Shown: in pieces, positions 37,446 to 47,259 of the stretch
Numbering within the stretch: the first letter of the stretch is position 1
Layout: each line of letters opens with the position of its first letter
Assembly (NCBI GenBank): GCA_016721085.1
Contig: JADKJI010000015.1
Span: forward strand, 1-64,000
Reading direction: 5' to 3'
Source of the DNA: Chitinophagaceae bacterium
GTDB lineage: Bacteria > Bacteroidota > Bacteroidia > Chitinophagales > Chitinophagaceae
DNA length: 64,000 nt
Position numbers and translations under genes: made by a program
Notes under the pieces: generated by a model
Told to the model about the DNA's origin: nothing
What the model saw: only the letters and a program-made list of their open reading frames with translations
Database searches by the model: none

Positions 37446-38270
37446 TCACGCCCCCAGGTCTACCTGCTGTGATTTTACCTCGCTACCATAAAAAGCCACG
37501 GCATGCCGGTCAAAATCGACCGTTGAATCGGTCGTAAAGAACTGACGCTGTCCGCCCTTACTCAATCTTGCCTTCATATCTGAATGCCTTTCAAGGTATT
37601 GGACCAAACTGGCGGCTACAATATCACCTTGAGAAAGCAACGTAATCCATTTTGGAAGGAAGGAGAATATCTTATCATAAATAAGCGGATAATGGGTGCA
37701 GGCCAGTAATACCGTATCGATGTTGGGCGATTGCTTCATGAGAGCATCCGTATACTTCTTTATGAAGAAATCGGCTCCCTCATTCTTGTATTCATCATTC
37801 TCAATAAGCGGAACCAAAACCGGGCAAGCTTGTGAGAAAACCTTCAGTTCAGGGAAAAACTTGGCAGCTTCAATCTCATAAGAACCCGAATTAACGGTTC
37901 CGGAAGTGGCCAAAATTCCCACCGACCCTGAGGAAGAATAGTTCCCTATAACTTCTGTAGTAGGCCTGATAACTCCCAACACCCTTTTTGATGCATCCAT
38001 TCCCGGAAGATCCTTCTGCTGAATAGTCCGAAGGGCTTTGGCGGAAGCAGTATTGCAAGCCAGTATCACCAATGGACAGTCCTGTCTGAAAAACCACTGC
38101 ACACTCTCTAATGTATACCGATACACCGTTTCAAACGACCTATTACCATAGGGTGCCCTGGCATTATCACCCAGATATATGAAATCATACTCCGGCAACA
38201 AAGCCGTAATCGCCTTCATAACGGTTAAACCGCCATAGCCAGAGTCGAATATTCCGATGGGTTGGGGCAT
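37446..38270 (-). CDS. murI: Glutamate racemase
   Basis: MurI makes D-glutamate for peptidoglycan. Motifs: IGIFDSGYGGLTV (residues 5-17), the two catalytic cysteines in VILACNTASAKAL and VLLACTHYPLI, and YLGDNARAPYG. The true start is ATG 38270 (MPQPIGIFDSGYGG); the longer frame to 38363 reads into an intergenic palindrome. Length is 274. It is the last member of the uppS-bamA-skp-skp-murI block. Confidence 0.93.
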   Translation of the reverse strand: MPQPIGIFDSGYGGLTVMKAITALLPEYDFIYLGDNARAPYGNRSFETVYRYTLESVQWFFRQDCPLVILACNTASAKALRTIQQKDLPGMDASKRVLGVIRPTTEVIGNYSSSGSVGILATSGTVNSGSYEIEAAKFFPELKVFSQACPVLVPLIENDEYKNEGADFFIKKYTDALMKQSPNIDTVLLACTHYPLIYDKIFSFLPKWITLLSQGDIVAASLVQYLERHSDMKARLSKGGQRQFFTTDSTVDFDRHAVAFYGSEVKSQQVDLGA

Positions 38271-38296
38271 GGGAGCAAATGTAGTGAATGCTTCAG

Positions 38297-38536
38297 ATGT
38301 GGAATGTTTCAAATGAGGAAATGTGAAAATGTGGAGATGTGAAAATGGAACAGCCAAATACAAATGAGGAAATTAGATGATGTGGAGATGTGGAAATGAA
38401 ACAGCCGGTAAAGTCTTAAATAAAAAAAGCAGCCTGAAATTCAGACTGCTTTTTTATATCTATTATTAAGTTCTTGCCGGCTGTTTCATTTCCACATCTC
38501 CACATTTTCACATTTCCTCATTTGAAACTTTCCACA
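38297..38536. repeat. Long inverted repeat ('tttgaaaatgtgg' family, copy 2) with a terminator in its loop
   Basis: The right arm 38477-38536 (ccggctgtttcatttccaca...) is almost the exact reverse complement of the left arm, which is split by an inserted aacagccaaatacaaatgag segment (about 38341-38377). The loop holds an intrinsic terminator at 38422-38455. The element separates murI from the two skp genes. Confidence 0.75.
38422..38455. terminator. Bidirectional terminator between skp and murI
   Basis: Stem aaaaaagcag/ctgctttttt (38423-38432 with 38446-38455) with inner ctga/tcag pairing. The A and T tracts on both sides let it work in either direction. It follows the skp gene on the minus strand. 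Confidence 0.8.
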
Positions 38537-38542
38537 TTAGCA

Positions 38543-39112
38543 TTACTGCTTAGTCGCTGCAGGCTTCGTAGCCGGAGTTTGCGGTGCTGGTGCAGCTGCT
38601 CCTGGCATTTTAATACCCAACTTCTTAGCAACCAAAGGAAGAATATCTTCACCTGCTGGAGCTACGATCAATACTTCTTTCTCGAAAACATAAGTATAAC
38701 CGTTTTCTTTTGCAGCAGCTTGTACAGCTTCATTTGCTTTCTTCTGGATAGGAAGCAACAACTCTTGTTGTTTTGCTTGCAGTTGCTCCTGGATACGTTG
38801 ATCTTCACCAGCGAGTTCCTGATATGTTTTTTGTAAATCAGCTCTTTTTACTGTTTTCACAGCATCACTCATTGTAGAAGTGTCCTTATTGAATTTTTCG
38901 ATGTCGGCATTCAATTTCGCTTCTTTTTCCTGTGCATTTTGGATAAGAGCTGCTCTAAGTTGTTCCAATTTGGCTTGAGCTTCTTTTGTTTCAGGCATAA
39001 TACCTAACAGGTCCTGAGAACTTACATAACCGATTTTCACCTGGGCGGATGCTTGATTAGTAGCAAGTGCTAAACCGAGAACCATTAACGCTGCTGTAAA
39101 AAACTTTTTCAT
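38543..39112 (-). CDS. OmpH/Skp family periplasmic chaperone (first copy)
   Basis: Skp-type chaperones escort outer-membrane proteins to BamA. The signal peptide MKKFFTAALMVLGLALATNQASA is followed by VKIGYVSSQDLLGIMPETKEAQAKLEQL and a long coiled coil (residues 50-120), then the C-terminal sheet YTYVFEKEVLIVAPAGEDI. A Pro/Ala/Thr-rich tail is unusual. Its paralogue lies just upstream. Confidence 0.9.
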   Translation of the reverse strand: MKKFFTAALMVLGLALATNQASAQVKIGYVSSQDLLGIMPETKEAQAKLEQLRAALIQNAQEKEAKLNADIEKFNKDTSTMSDAVKTVKRADLQKTYQELAGEDQRIQEQLQAKQQELLLPIQKKANEAVQAAAKENGYTYVFEKEVLIVAPAGEDILPLVAKKLGIKMPGAAAPAPQTPATKPAATKQ

Positions 39113-39248
39113 GCGAATCATTTTTGTTTTTTCTGCCGGTTAAGCCTGTATGGCTTAGGGCTGTGGTATTATTTTAAGTTGATTAAAAACCGTTTTAAGT
39201 TGTCTGCAAAAGGCTGTTTGACGATTCTTTAACAGCTATCCCAGTTCC

Positions 39249-39761
39249 TTATTTAACCCCTAATTCCCTCAACACATCTTCGCTCCGGTCCAGTTTAGGG
39301 TCGGCAAAGATAACGGTAATTCCTTCACTTTTATCCAAAATAAAATCGAAAGAACGGGCTACCGCTATTTTCTGGATTGCGTTGTAAACCTTGTCCTGTA
39401 TGGGTTTCACGAGTTCCTGGCGCTTTTTGAACAGATCCCCTTCAAAACCAAAGCGTCTCCTTTGCAGGTCGCGTAACTCTTTCTCCCTCACAAATAGTTC
39501 ATCCTCACGCTTCTTCTTCAATTCTTCGCTCAGCATCACCTGCTCAGCCTCAAAATCGCGGTACATCTTGTCCAGAATGGCTTGTTTATCATCCACTTCC
39601 TTCTGCCACTGGATGCTGAACTGGTCAAGCTTTTTCTGGGCTTCCTTATAGTCAGGCATCTTATCGAGAATATACTTGGTATCTACGATGGCATAACGCT
39701 GGGCTTCTACAGTTACTGTAAGCAGTACACTGCAAACGAGGAAAAACAGGATTCTTTTCAT
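39249..39761 (-). CDS. OmpH/Skp family periplasmic chaperone (second copy)
   Basis: Signal peptide MKRILFFLVCSVLLTVTVEA, then QRYAIVDTKYILDKMPDYKEAQKKLDQ, a coiled coil with many Glu/Lys/Arg (REKELRDLQRRRF), and the C-terminal FDFILDKSEGITVIFADP. Length is 171. It is a tandem paralogue of the gene at 38543; the pair directly follows bamA, as in many Bacteroidota. Confidence 0.9.
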   Translation of the reverse strand: MKRILFFLVCSVLLTVTVEAQRYAIVDTKYILDKMPDYKEAQKKLDQFSIQWQKEVDDKQAILDKMYRDFEAEQVMLSEELKKKREDELFVREKELRDLQRRRFGFEGDLFKKRQELVKPIQDKVYNAIQKIAVARSFDFILDKSEGITVIFADPKLDRSEDVLRELGVK

Positions 39762-39818
39762 GGCATTATTTTTTAGTCCGGGTATCAAATTTCTGTTCCC
39801 GAATGTACAAATTCCCTA

Positions 39819-42554
39819 CTATTCTGGCTCAAATCCAAGCATGAAGGTAAATCTGCTCGCATCCTTCATAGTACTGCCTGGACGCATCCTGTCAAATCCA
39901 ACTCCATAGTCAAATCCAAGAAGACCAAACATTGGAAGGAAGAAACGCATACCCACACCGGCACTCCTGCGCAATTTGAAAGGATTGTAGCTCTTATAGT
40001 CGTACCATCCATTGGCTGCCTCAAACCAGGTCATACCATAGATTGTACTACTAGGATTGGTAGTGAAAGGGAACCTTAATTCTAAAGTGTACTTATTGAA
40101 CATGGTGAAGAACTGCTGAGCGTTCTGCTTGTCAGGATTCACCTTGGGGTCAGAGTTGTCATACACCGGATATCCACGATGGGCTATGATATCATATCCG
40201 AGTATATAGTTACCGTTCGCCAATCCCGCATCTCCCACCTGGAAGCGTTCAAATGGCGAGTATTCCAGATTGCTGTTATAGCGACCCATGAAACCATACT
40301 TGGCCGCAGCACGAATAACAAACTGCTTTGATTTATCAGCTCCGAATGCACGTCCAATTGGGATGAACCATTCAGCCGTCATACGCCATTTATGAAACTC
40401 AGGTCGACGATAGCTATCTTCTTTGGTAACCACATTATTTGAAAACAAAGAATATGGTGGAGTAAACTGAGCACTTATCAGGAAGTTAGATCCGCTGGTT
40501 GGGAAGATCGGATTAGGACCTGCAGAGTTACGACTCAACGCAATCTTGAAACTTACGTTATGCGATGTACCACTGTCAATTCCTGAGAATATGTATGGAT
40601 AATTCTTCAGCTTGTACTGCGTATAACTTAAAGAATATACAAGTGTAAAGAAGTCATCAGGCCATTTCAATTGCTTACCTAATGAAACCGTTACACCAAA
40701 GTTCTTCAAAGAACTTGAGTCGCTGAATACATAACGATTGGTAGAATAATCATAGCCGCTTTGACGGAGCACACTCTTATAAACAGCAACAGTTAATGAG
40801 TTTCTCTTCTTACCACCTAACCATGGTTCAGTGAACGACAGGTTATAAGTTTGGAAGGCTTTACCGTTTGATTGTACACGAAGACTCAGCTTTTGGCCAT
40901 CACCAGTAGGTAATGGATCCCATGCCTTCTTATTAAAGATATTACGGATAGAGAAGTTATTGAAAGAAACCCCAACAGTACCGGTTAAACCGATACCACC
41001 ACCCCAACCGGCACTAAGCTCTAGCTGGTCGCTCGATTTCTCTTCTACACTATATTCAATGTCAACCGTTCCATCTTCAGGATTTGGAACCGGATTGATA
41101 CCTATTTTCTCCTGGTTGAAATAACCTAATTGTGATAATTCACGCTGAGTACGAATAAGGTCGCTACGGCTGAATTTCTCACCTGGCAGGGTACGTATTT
41201 CACGACGAACCACATGTTCCTTGGTTTTCTCGTTACCGCTGATTCGGATATTCTTGATAGTTGCTTGTGGACCTTCCACAATACGTATCTCGAAATCTAT
41301 CGTATCGTTATATACGGCAGTTTCAACAGGATCTATTCTGAAGAAAAGATATCCATCATCCATATAATAACCGCTGATGTCTGCACCTTCAGCCGATAAT
41401 TGCTTACCTAACTTACGGTTGAGCGTCTCCAGATTATATACTTCTCCTTTACTGATACCTAATAAGAAATTCAGAACAGAATCAGAATACTTGGTATTTC
41501 CTTTCCATGAGATATTACCGAAATAGTATTTATGTCCCTCTTCAACTTTGATATCAACCTTAAGGTTCCCTTTAATATTATAATACTGGGTATCTTCTTT
41601 TATCACCGCATCACGATAACCGAGTGAGTTATAATATTCAATTATCTTTCCTTATCCTCATCATACTTTTTCGAATTGAACTTAGCTGGAGCTGAACAAT
41701 TTGAAACGGAAATAAGGATCGATTAATTCTTTAGTGCGTGTTACTGATAAGAAACCAGCATCGTGGAAGTAATCAGAAAAGCTGTAAGGTTTATTATCGC
41801 CATAAGGACTTTTCTCAGTAGAAGGATAAAGGGTGAACTTGGTCATTTCTTTGGTGCCCTTCATTTGTTTCTTAACGCGTATCTCACTAACATTTTCGTT
41901 GTTATAGATATTCACTTCATCTACCCGTACCTTATTACCTTTCGCTACATCAAAATTGAGGATAACCGAATTCGGTAAAGCTGGATCTGGTATTTCTTCT
42001 ATTTGTACGTTAGCACTCTGATAGCCCTTTTCAGTATAATATTTCTGGATAGCCTGAACCGCTGATAGCTTCACGTTTTCTGTAACAACCCTTCCTGGTA
42101 CTAAACCAGTCTTACCGCGTAATTCTTCCTCATCCGATTTCTTAACTCCTCTCAAAAAGTATTTGGAAAGTGCAGGACGTTCAAAAACCAGAATCTCTAC
42201 ATAAATGGTAGTACCTTCTAATTTGGTAAGATAAATCTGAACGTTGGAGAAAAGACGTTGGTTCCAGAGGTTAGTCAATGCCTTACTGAAATTATCGGCA
42301 CCTGGTAATTGCATTCTATCGCCCACATTTAGGCCGGAAATAGAGATAAGCAATTGTTCATCATAGCGCTTAGTACCTGTTACCTTGATACCTCCAATGG
42401 TATATTCCTTGGGAACCCTGGAAGTCATGATTTGAAGCAACTCCGGATCAATAGAATCTGGAACAGTATCCTTCTTGTCCTGTCCCATTGCGGAACCGGT
42501 ACCGGCTATTATAAAAAACAGTAAAAAAGTGCAAAAAGTAATCTTACGCTGCAT
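39819..42554 (-). CDS. bamA: Outer membrane assembly factor BamA, one frameshift region
   Basis: BamA inserts beta-barrel proteins into the outer membrane. The N-terminal part (signal peptide, then POTRA domains such as YTIGGIKVTGTKRYDEQLLISISGL) and the C-terminal part (further POTRA, RRFEIRTLPGE-like REIRTLPGEKF, then a 16-strand barrel ending FTFMLGFEPE) are in different frames joined near 41650-41690, where AKFNSKKYDEDKE...YYNSLGYRDAVIKEDTQYY is read after correction. The gene is essential, so this is almost certainly a sequence error. ATG 42554 (MQRKITFCTFLLF) is preferred to the upstream TTG. Full length is about 910 residues. Confidence 0.92.
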
Positions 42555-42689
42555 TCCGGGTTGTTTAAGCTTGGGCAAATTAAAGTGAATAATTGAAATG
42601 GTTTGTTAAATAGTCGTTGTAACTGAACAACTATCAATCATAATCGAATTCACTTTTGCCATGGAATTATTTATTAAAATTTCGATGAA

Positions 42690-43469
42690 TTAGGGTTGCT
42701 CAGGTTTTACAGGTTCCTGGGTTTCGGTCTGGATCTGTGAACTGGTTTTTCCAAAACGGCGTTCCCGGCTTTGGTAATCAAGAATAGCCTCATAGAGGTT
42801 CTCTTTCCTGAAATCGGGCCAGCGAACATTGGTGAAATACAACTCGGCATACGCCAGTTGATACAAAAGGAAATTGCTGATTCGGTATTCCCCACTGGTT
42901 CGGATCATGAGTTCAGGGTCAGGGAAAGCGCTGGTGGATAGATAGCTCTGCAGAGTATCTTGGGTGATACCATCCGGATCTACTTTTCCGGCTTTCACAT
43001 CGGCTGCAATCTGTTGAACGGCATGCACCAGTTCCCAGCGACTGCTATAACTCAAGGCCATTACCAGATTCAATCCTGTATTATTCTTAGTGATATCGTG
43101 CGATTCCTGCAATGCCTTTTGAGCATATTCGGGAAGCATACTCTGGTCACCAATGATATGCAATTTGATATTGTTCTTGTTCAGGGTCTCTGTTTCCTTA
43201 CGGATGGTTTCAACCAGCAATTCCATTAACCCTGTCACTTCATACTGAGGGCGATCCCAGTTCTCGGTAGAGAAAGCATAAAGGGTAAGATAGCCTACTC
43301 CTAATTCCGCACATCCTTCAACGATATCCCGCACACTTTCCACTCCATGGTAATGCCCATAAAGACGGTCTTGTCCTTTTTCCTGCGCCCAACGGCCATT
43401 GCCATCCATGATGATGGCGATATGCCTGGGCAGGCGGTTTTGATCGATATGTTCGCGAAGGCTGCTCAT
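42690..43469 (-). CDS. uppS: Isoprenyl transferase (undecaprenyl diphosphate synthase)
   Basis: UppS makes the C55 lipid carrier for peptidoglycan and O-antigen. Signatures: HIAIIMDGNGRWA (Asp22 and the catalytic loop to Trp27), LTLYAFSTENWDRP, and the C-terminal RTSGEYRISNFLLYQLAYAELYFT and WPDF. Length 259 includes a short charged tail (QTETQEPVKPEQP). A promoter box TACCTTTG lies 20 bases upstream, so the uppS-bamA-skp-skp transcript probably starts here. Confidence 0.95.
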   Translation of the reverse strand: MSSLREHIDQNRLPRHIAIIMDGNGRWAQEKGQDRLYGHYHGVESVRDIVEGCAELGVGYLTLYAFSTENWDRPQYEVTGLMELLVETIRKETETLNKNNIKLHIIGDQSMLPEYAQKALQESHDITKNNTGLNLVMALSYSSRWELVHAVQQIAADVKAGKVDPDGITQDTLQSYLSTSAFPDPELMIRTSGEYRISNFLLYQLAYAELYFTNVRWPDFRKENLYEAILDYQSRERRFGKTSSQIQTETQEPVKPEQP

Positions 43470-43488
43470 ACCTGATTTTTAAAGGCAG

Positions 43489-43496
43489 CAAAGGTA
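43489..43496 (-). promoter_or_regulatory. -7 box for uppS (TACCTTTG)
   Basis: The minus-strand TACCTTTG fits TAnnTTTG and predicts a leader of about 12 bases. No convincing -33 TTG is seen. Confidence 0.5.
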
Positions 43497-43568
43497 ATAA
43501 AAAGGCAGCAGTAGCGCTGAGATCCTTTGTCAATCTGCTGTTTGGGGTTTTATACCCTGTTTTAAGGA

Positions 43569-43702
43569 TGAAATCACCCGAAACTTTACTGCTATTTACC
43601 TGATTTCAAGGGGATTGACACTTGAAATCAGGAGTAAAAAAGCGGTGTGTCGTCGTCTATTTCCCATTTCCCCCTTGAGCCTGAAAGATAGTTTTGATTT
43701 CA
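43569..43702. promoter_or_regulatory. Array of four TGAAATCA operator-like sites
   Basis: The octamer TGAAATCA occurs four times with alternating strand: 43569-43576 (+), 43601-43608 (-), 43623-43630 (+), 43695-43702 (-). The middle two form a perfect 12-base inverted repeat cctgatttcaag/cttgaaatcagg (43599-43610, 43621-43632). The array lies 50-180 bases before an XRE regulator gene and may be its binding region. Confidence 0.5.
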
Positions 43703-43750
43703 GATAATGCAGGAGGGACCTGCGGCAAACACTAACCAAAAAATTCAACT

Positions 43751-44026
43751 ATGACACCAGGAACCTGGATCAAGAGACTTCGGATCACCAAACAACTGAA
43801 GCAAACCACTATCGCCAATAGAATGGGTATCACCCAACAGGCTTATTCAAAAATCGAAAATGCAGAATGGATCACCAAAGGCAAACTGCCCAGGGTATTA
43901 GATGCCCTCGACAGCGATTTCGATGAATTACAAAGAGTCGCCAACTTCTTTAAGTGGAAAGAAAACGAGACGATGATGATGGTGGCGGAAGATTTGCCGA
44001 AGAGGGGGTATGGGAAGAAACTGTAA
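43751..44026 (+). CDS. XRE-family helix-turn-helix regulator
   Basis: A 91-residue protein whose N-terminal 60 residues form an XRE HTH: WIKRLRITKQLKQTTIANRMGITQQAYSKIENAEWI. The remainder (LPRVLDALDSDFDELQRVANFFKW) is a short helical tail. It has no toxin or phage neighbour. Operator-like repeats sit upstream, which suggests autoregulation. The gene lies between the divergent uppS and a convergent secreted-protein gene. Confidence 0.82.
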   Translation: MTPGTWIKRLRITKQLKQTTIANRMGITQQAYSKIENAEWITKGKLPRVLDALDSDFDELQRVANFFKWKENETMMMVAEDLPKRGYGKKL

Positions 44027-44045
44027 TTGAAATTAGAAAACTCTT

Positions 44046-44107
44046 TTACCGCAGAGACGCGGAGGCGCAGGGGAATTCACCTCTGCGTCTCTGCGTCTCC
44101 GCGGTTA
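44046..44107. repeat. GC-rich hairpin repeat (accgcagagacgc family)
   Basis: The left arm ttaccgcagagacgcggagg and the right arm ctgcgtctccgcggtta are near reverse complements around a gaattcac loop. It lies between the convergent XRE and LamG genes. Other members are at 5003, 5201, 28228, 31557, 45511 and 46163. Confidence 0.75.
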
Positions 44108-44139
44108 TAGTATTTTCAGACCAAATCCTATTACTTCAA

Positions 44140-45398
44140 TTAATTTTTGACAAAACTCACAACATGAGTTCTCGCTTGCCCACTAACCCTCAATTGATAG
44201 AGACCTTTTGCAATTGGAATTACCGGCAGACTAATAGTTTGATTTCCTTCTTTCAAATTGATAAATTGGGTATAATGCAATCTGCCTGCCATATCAATAA
44301 CTTCCACTTTCACTTTCTCTCTTTCATTACCGCTGATCTGGAATTGAATATTATCTCCTACCGGGTTCGGATACAATTTAACTCCTGAAGTTTTGCTTGC
44401 TGTATTTACAACAATAACTCTGCTAACACTGGAAGTTCCATCCAGATCGTTCATACGTAACCGATAAAAAGCGTTGCCATTTAGTGGTTGTGCATCTGTG
44501 AATTCATAATCTTTGGTGAGTGCTGATTGCCCTGCAGCAGCCAGTTCCCCTATTTTTGAGAAATTCGTGCCATCGGCACTTCTCTCGATCGAAAAATCGC
44601 GGGATTGTGATTCTGTCAGCGTTTGCCAGAGTAAGCGAACTGTTCCATTTTTTGTCGAGGCGCTGAAATTGCCCAGTTTCATTGGCAACAATGCGACGGC
44701 CAATTGAAGTACTTCTGCGGAAGTAAGTGCCCTATTATAAATCGAAACCTCATCTAATTTTCCGAGCATGCCATTATACTGGACGCCCGGTTGAGACATA
44801 TAGAACATGGATCCAAAACGAGCGGGGAAATTATAAGCAGGCACTAGGTACCTCCTCGGACCAGAAGCTTTCAAACCCCATTTATAAAAAGCTTTAATAC
44901 TCCACCTTCCCGAATGGCACAAATATGAATCCATTGTCCAATGGGTACATTTAAAGCACCAAGACTGCCGTTCTTATAGTTGAAACGAAGCTCAGTTGCG
45001 GCTCCGGGTTGCCATATCCACATTCCATATCCATAATAGTTTATATTATTATCGTACAGTCCAACAGTATGCGAAAAGGGAGAATTAACAAAAGCGACCA
45101 ATGAAATACTGAAATTCTGCGTCCCGGAATAATTCAATGCTGCATTGGCAGGGTGCGTAGCATAGGCTACCACAGCACCAGTTGTAGAAGGATTATTAAA
45201 ATCCATTGCTGCATTCGCCTGACCAAATTTATTGGTGGTTGCCGTGGCGCCAAAATTGGTGCCATTGATAGCATTCCCACCGGCGTCAATAAAGTTCCCA
45301 TTGAAACTCCATGAAGCCACTTTATTGGGTATAACTGGTTGTGCCTTAACACAAAAGAAGGCAATAGTTACATAGAAACAGAGTAGTAATTTTTTCAT
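44140..45398 (-). CDS. LamG-domain secreted protein with T9SS type A tail, one frameshift
   Basis: Signal peptide MKKLLLCFYVTIAFFCVKA, then a LamG/concanavalin-like domain (ASWSFNGNFIDAGGNAINGTNFG, NFSISLVAFVNS, QWIHICAIREGGVLKLFING...GKLDEVSIYNRALTSAEV). A frameshift near 44900 falls inside this domain. A fibronectin-like unit (VRLLWQTLTESQSRDFSIERS) precedes the sorting domain (VKLYPNPVGDNIQFQI...KGLYQLRVSGQARTHVVSFVKN). It is a cell-surface or released protein of about 420 residues, possibly carbohydrate-binding. Confidence 0.85.
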
Positions 45399-45510
45399 TG
45401 CTGGAAGTTTTGGTGTAGAAATCCTGTTCACGTAAAACTCCAGTAATGAGGGTCATGTAACAAAAGGACTAATCCTGAAAGAAAAAGGGAAAAACCCTAT
45501 TTGGGATTTT

Positions 45511-46226
45511 AACCGCAGCGACACGGAGACGCGGAGGATAACCGGGAAGACGGGAAGTTTTTTCACCTCCATACTGCTGCGGGGCAAAGGGTCGCTCCGC
45601 GACTAATACAGGACCATGATGTGAAAGGATAGAAGGGATGTACAGGATGGGATGTTTCTTCGAAACACTTTTTGTCTTTTACAGGATTAAAAGATTTAAG
45701 GAAATACAGGATAACAGCCTATACAAACTGGGATTGATATTTTTATAGGATTAGCGACGTATTCCAATCTCAGATAATCCCATAAATCATATTAATCCCA
45801 GTTATTCACGCACCTCAATTATTCTGGAGACCGTCGCAGTGTCTCCCGCACTGCATCTACCACTGTTATGAAGTAAGAAGGGGACACTGCGAGGCTCTAG
45901 AGTGCAGTTTCCAGACCACAAAGGTTTTAAACCTCAGGGGCAAAATGCAGTTATTCGCAAACCTTTGTGGTCTTAAACCAATCATCAATCCCAGTTTGTA
46001 TTGGCTGTTAATCCTGTATTTCCTTAAATCTTTTAATCCTGTCTAAGACATAGTTGTTTCGAAGAAACATTCCCATCCTGTACATCCCTGTTATCCTTTC
46101 ACATCATGGTCCTGTGTATTGGTAGCGCAGCGACCCTCTTCGTCTTTACGTCAGAAATACAATAACCGCAGAGACGCAGTGCCGCAGGGAAATACATCCC
46201 CGCGTCTCCGCGTCTCTGCGGTAAAA
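45511..46226. repeat. Large nested palindromic element (no coding sequence)
   Basis: This 870-base gene-free region holds at least four nested levels. (1) GC modules at 45511-45535 and 46163-46226. (2) Long arms 45588-45738 and 45984-46137, nearly perfect reverse complements over about 150 bases, with a few single-base differences and indels. (3) An imperfect hairpin 45825-45914 with core cgcagtgtc/gacactgcg (45835-45843, 45883-45891). (4) A perfect 15-base pair agaccacaaaggttt/aaacctttgtggtct (45913-45927, 45959-45973). No open frame or transposase is present. Confidence 0.85.
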
Positions 46227-46266
46227 ATTTGTAATAGTATACATCTCGAACCTTAAGGTCCAAAAC

Positions 46267-47124
46267 TTATTTCGCTGTCGGGCAACGATACGAAGTCAAA
46301 TTGAAAGAAAACGTCAGCTCAGCAAATACAAACTGATCATTCTGTTTTGGCAATCCACGCTGACGACCTTCAATACCGATGATATCTCCGGTTTCGTAAC
46401 TGCGGTCTTGCAATAATTGAGCTATAGAAGGACTGCCATCTGGCAATGGAGGAAATTTATCAGCACCAACAAAGGTCTTGCTTACGTCGTCGAGGTAATC
46501 TGTATTGGTGAATCGATGTGCTACTTCAAAACCCACATTCATGCGATCGTTGATGGCGTATTTAATACCCACACCAAATGGAATACTAACAGCCATTGTA
46601 TTATATGGCTTACGATCAGGATAGGCAGCTGTGCCTTGTCCTTCAGTGGCAAGGGTTCTTAAGAAATATTTCTGTCCACCCAGGTAAGCATAAGGGTCAT
46701 AACTAAAGATGCCCGCTCCAAATGTGATATAAGGAGTGAAGCTATGATCAGGATCTCCTGGAACGAATTTGAAGAAATTGAAATCGCCTTGTAAAGCCAG
46801 TTCGAATATATTGGAATTGAAACTGAGGTTACGACGGCGTTGGTATTCGTTATGGGTATTGTAGATATCTGAATAGCCCAATTGTGCAAAATGCGCTGCT
46901 ACGCGTAAGCCGATATAGTTACCGAATTGTTTGCGGAAGAAAGCACCGAATGCCAGCTTTGGACGATTCAATGCAGCCCTTGTATTAAGGTCTCCGAAAT
47001 AATGAGCGGCTCCCAATGTAAATCCTATCTCACCTTCCTGACGGATACTCTCCCACTGCGCTTTGGCGGGTTGGGCAAAAGATAAGGCGGTTACTGCTAC
47101 TGCGATAAAAGCGAATTTCTTCAT
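46267..47124 (-). CDS. DUF6089-like outer-membrane beta-barrel protein
   Basis: Signal peptide MKKFAFIAVAVTALSFAQPAKA, then alternating beta strands of a small barrel: GEIGFTLGAAHYFGDLN, GNYIGLRVAAHFAQLGYSD, FTPYITFGAGIFSYDPYA, DRMNVGFEVAHRFTNTDYLDDVS, FVFAELTFSFNL. This is the DUF6089 pattern found next to nadK and uppS in Bacteroidota. The function is unknown; the conserved place by bamA suggests a role in outer-membrane biogenesis, an inference. In this genome an accessory block separates it from uppS. Confidence 0.85.
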   Translation of the reverse strand: MKKFAFIAVAVTALSFAQPAKAQWESIRQEGEIGFTLGAAHYFGDLNTRAALNRPKLAFGAFFRKQFGNYIGLRVAAHFAQLGYSDIYNTHNEYQRRRNLSFNSNIFELALQGDFNFFKFVPGDPDHSFTPYITFGAGIFSYDPYAYLGGQKYFLRTLATEGQGTAAYPDRKPYNTMAVSIPFGVGIKYAINDRMNVGFEVAHRFTNTDYLDDVSKTFVGADKFPPLPDGSPSIAQLLQDRSYETGDIIGIEGRQRGLPKQNDQFVFAELTFSFNLTSYRCPTAK

Positions 47125-47259
47125 CCTATATTCTTTTTGAGGGTGCTGTTTCAGAAGATTTTATGCTTCCGGCTTTCCAGCGCCCGGCTATGCAAGATAC
47201 TAATTTTGACGAGCCAACGGCTTCAACGCCAGAGGCCTCTTTTTGTTATACGGAACCTG

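Noticed and set aside
38271..38363. Extended N-terminus of murI
   Set aside because: It is the translation of an intergenic palindrome; MPQPIGIFDSGYGG fits MurI.
38474..38836. Plus-strand 120-codon frame upstream of skp
   Set aside because: Starts in the palindromic repeat and continues antisense to skp.
43954..44388. Plus-strand 144-codon frame after the XRE gene
   Set aside because: Reads through the XRE end, a GC hairpin repeat and the opposite strand of the LamG gene; no domain.
45511..46226. Integron or attC-type array
   Set aside because: Hairpins are nested rather than tandem, and no cassette genes or integrase are present.
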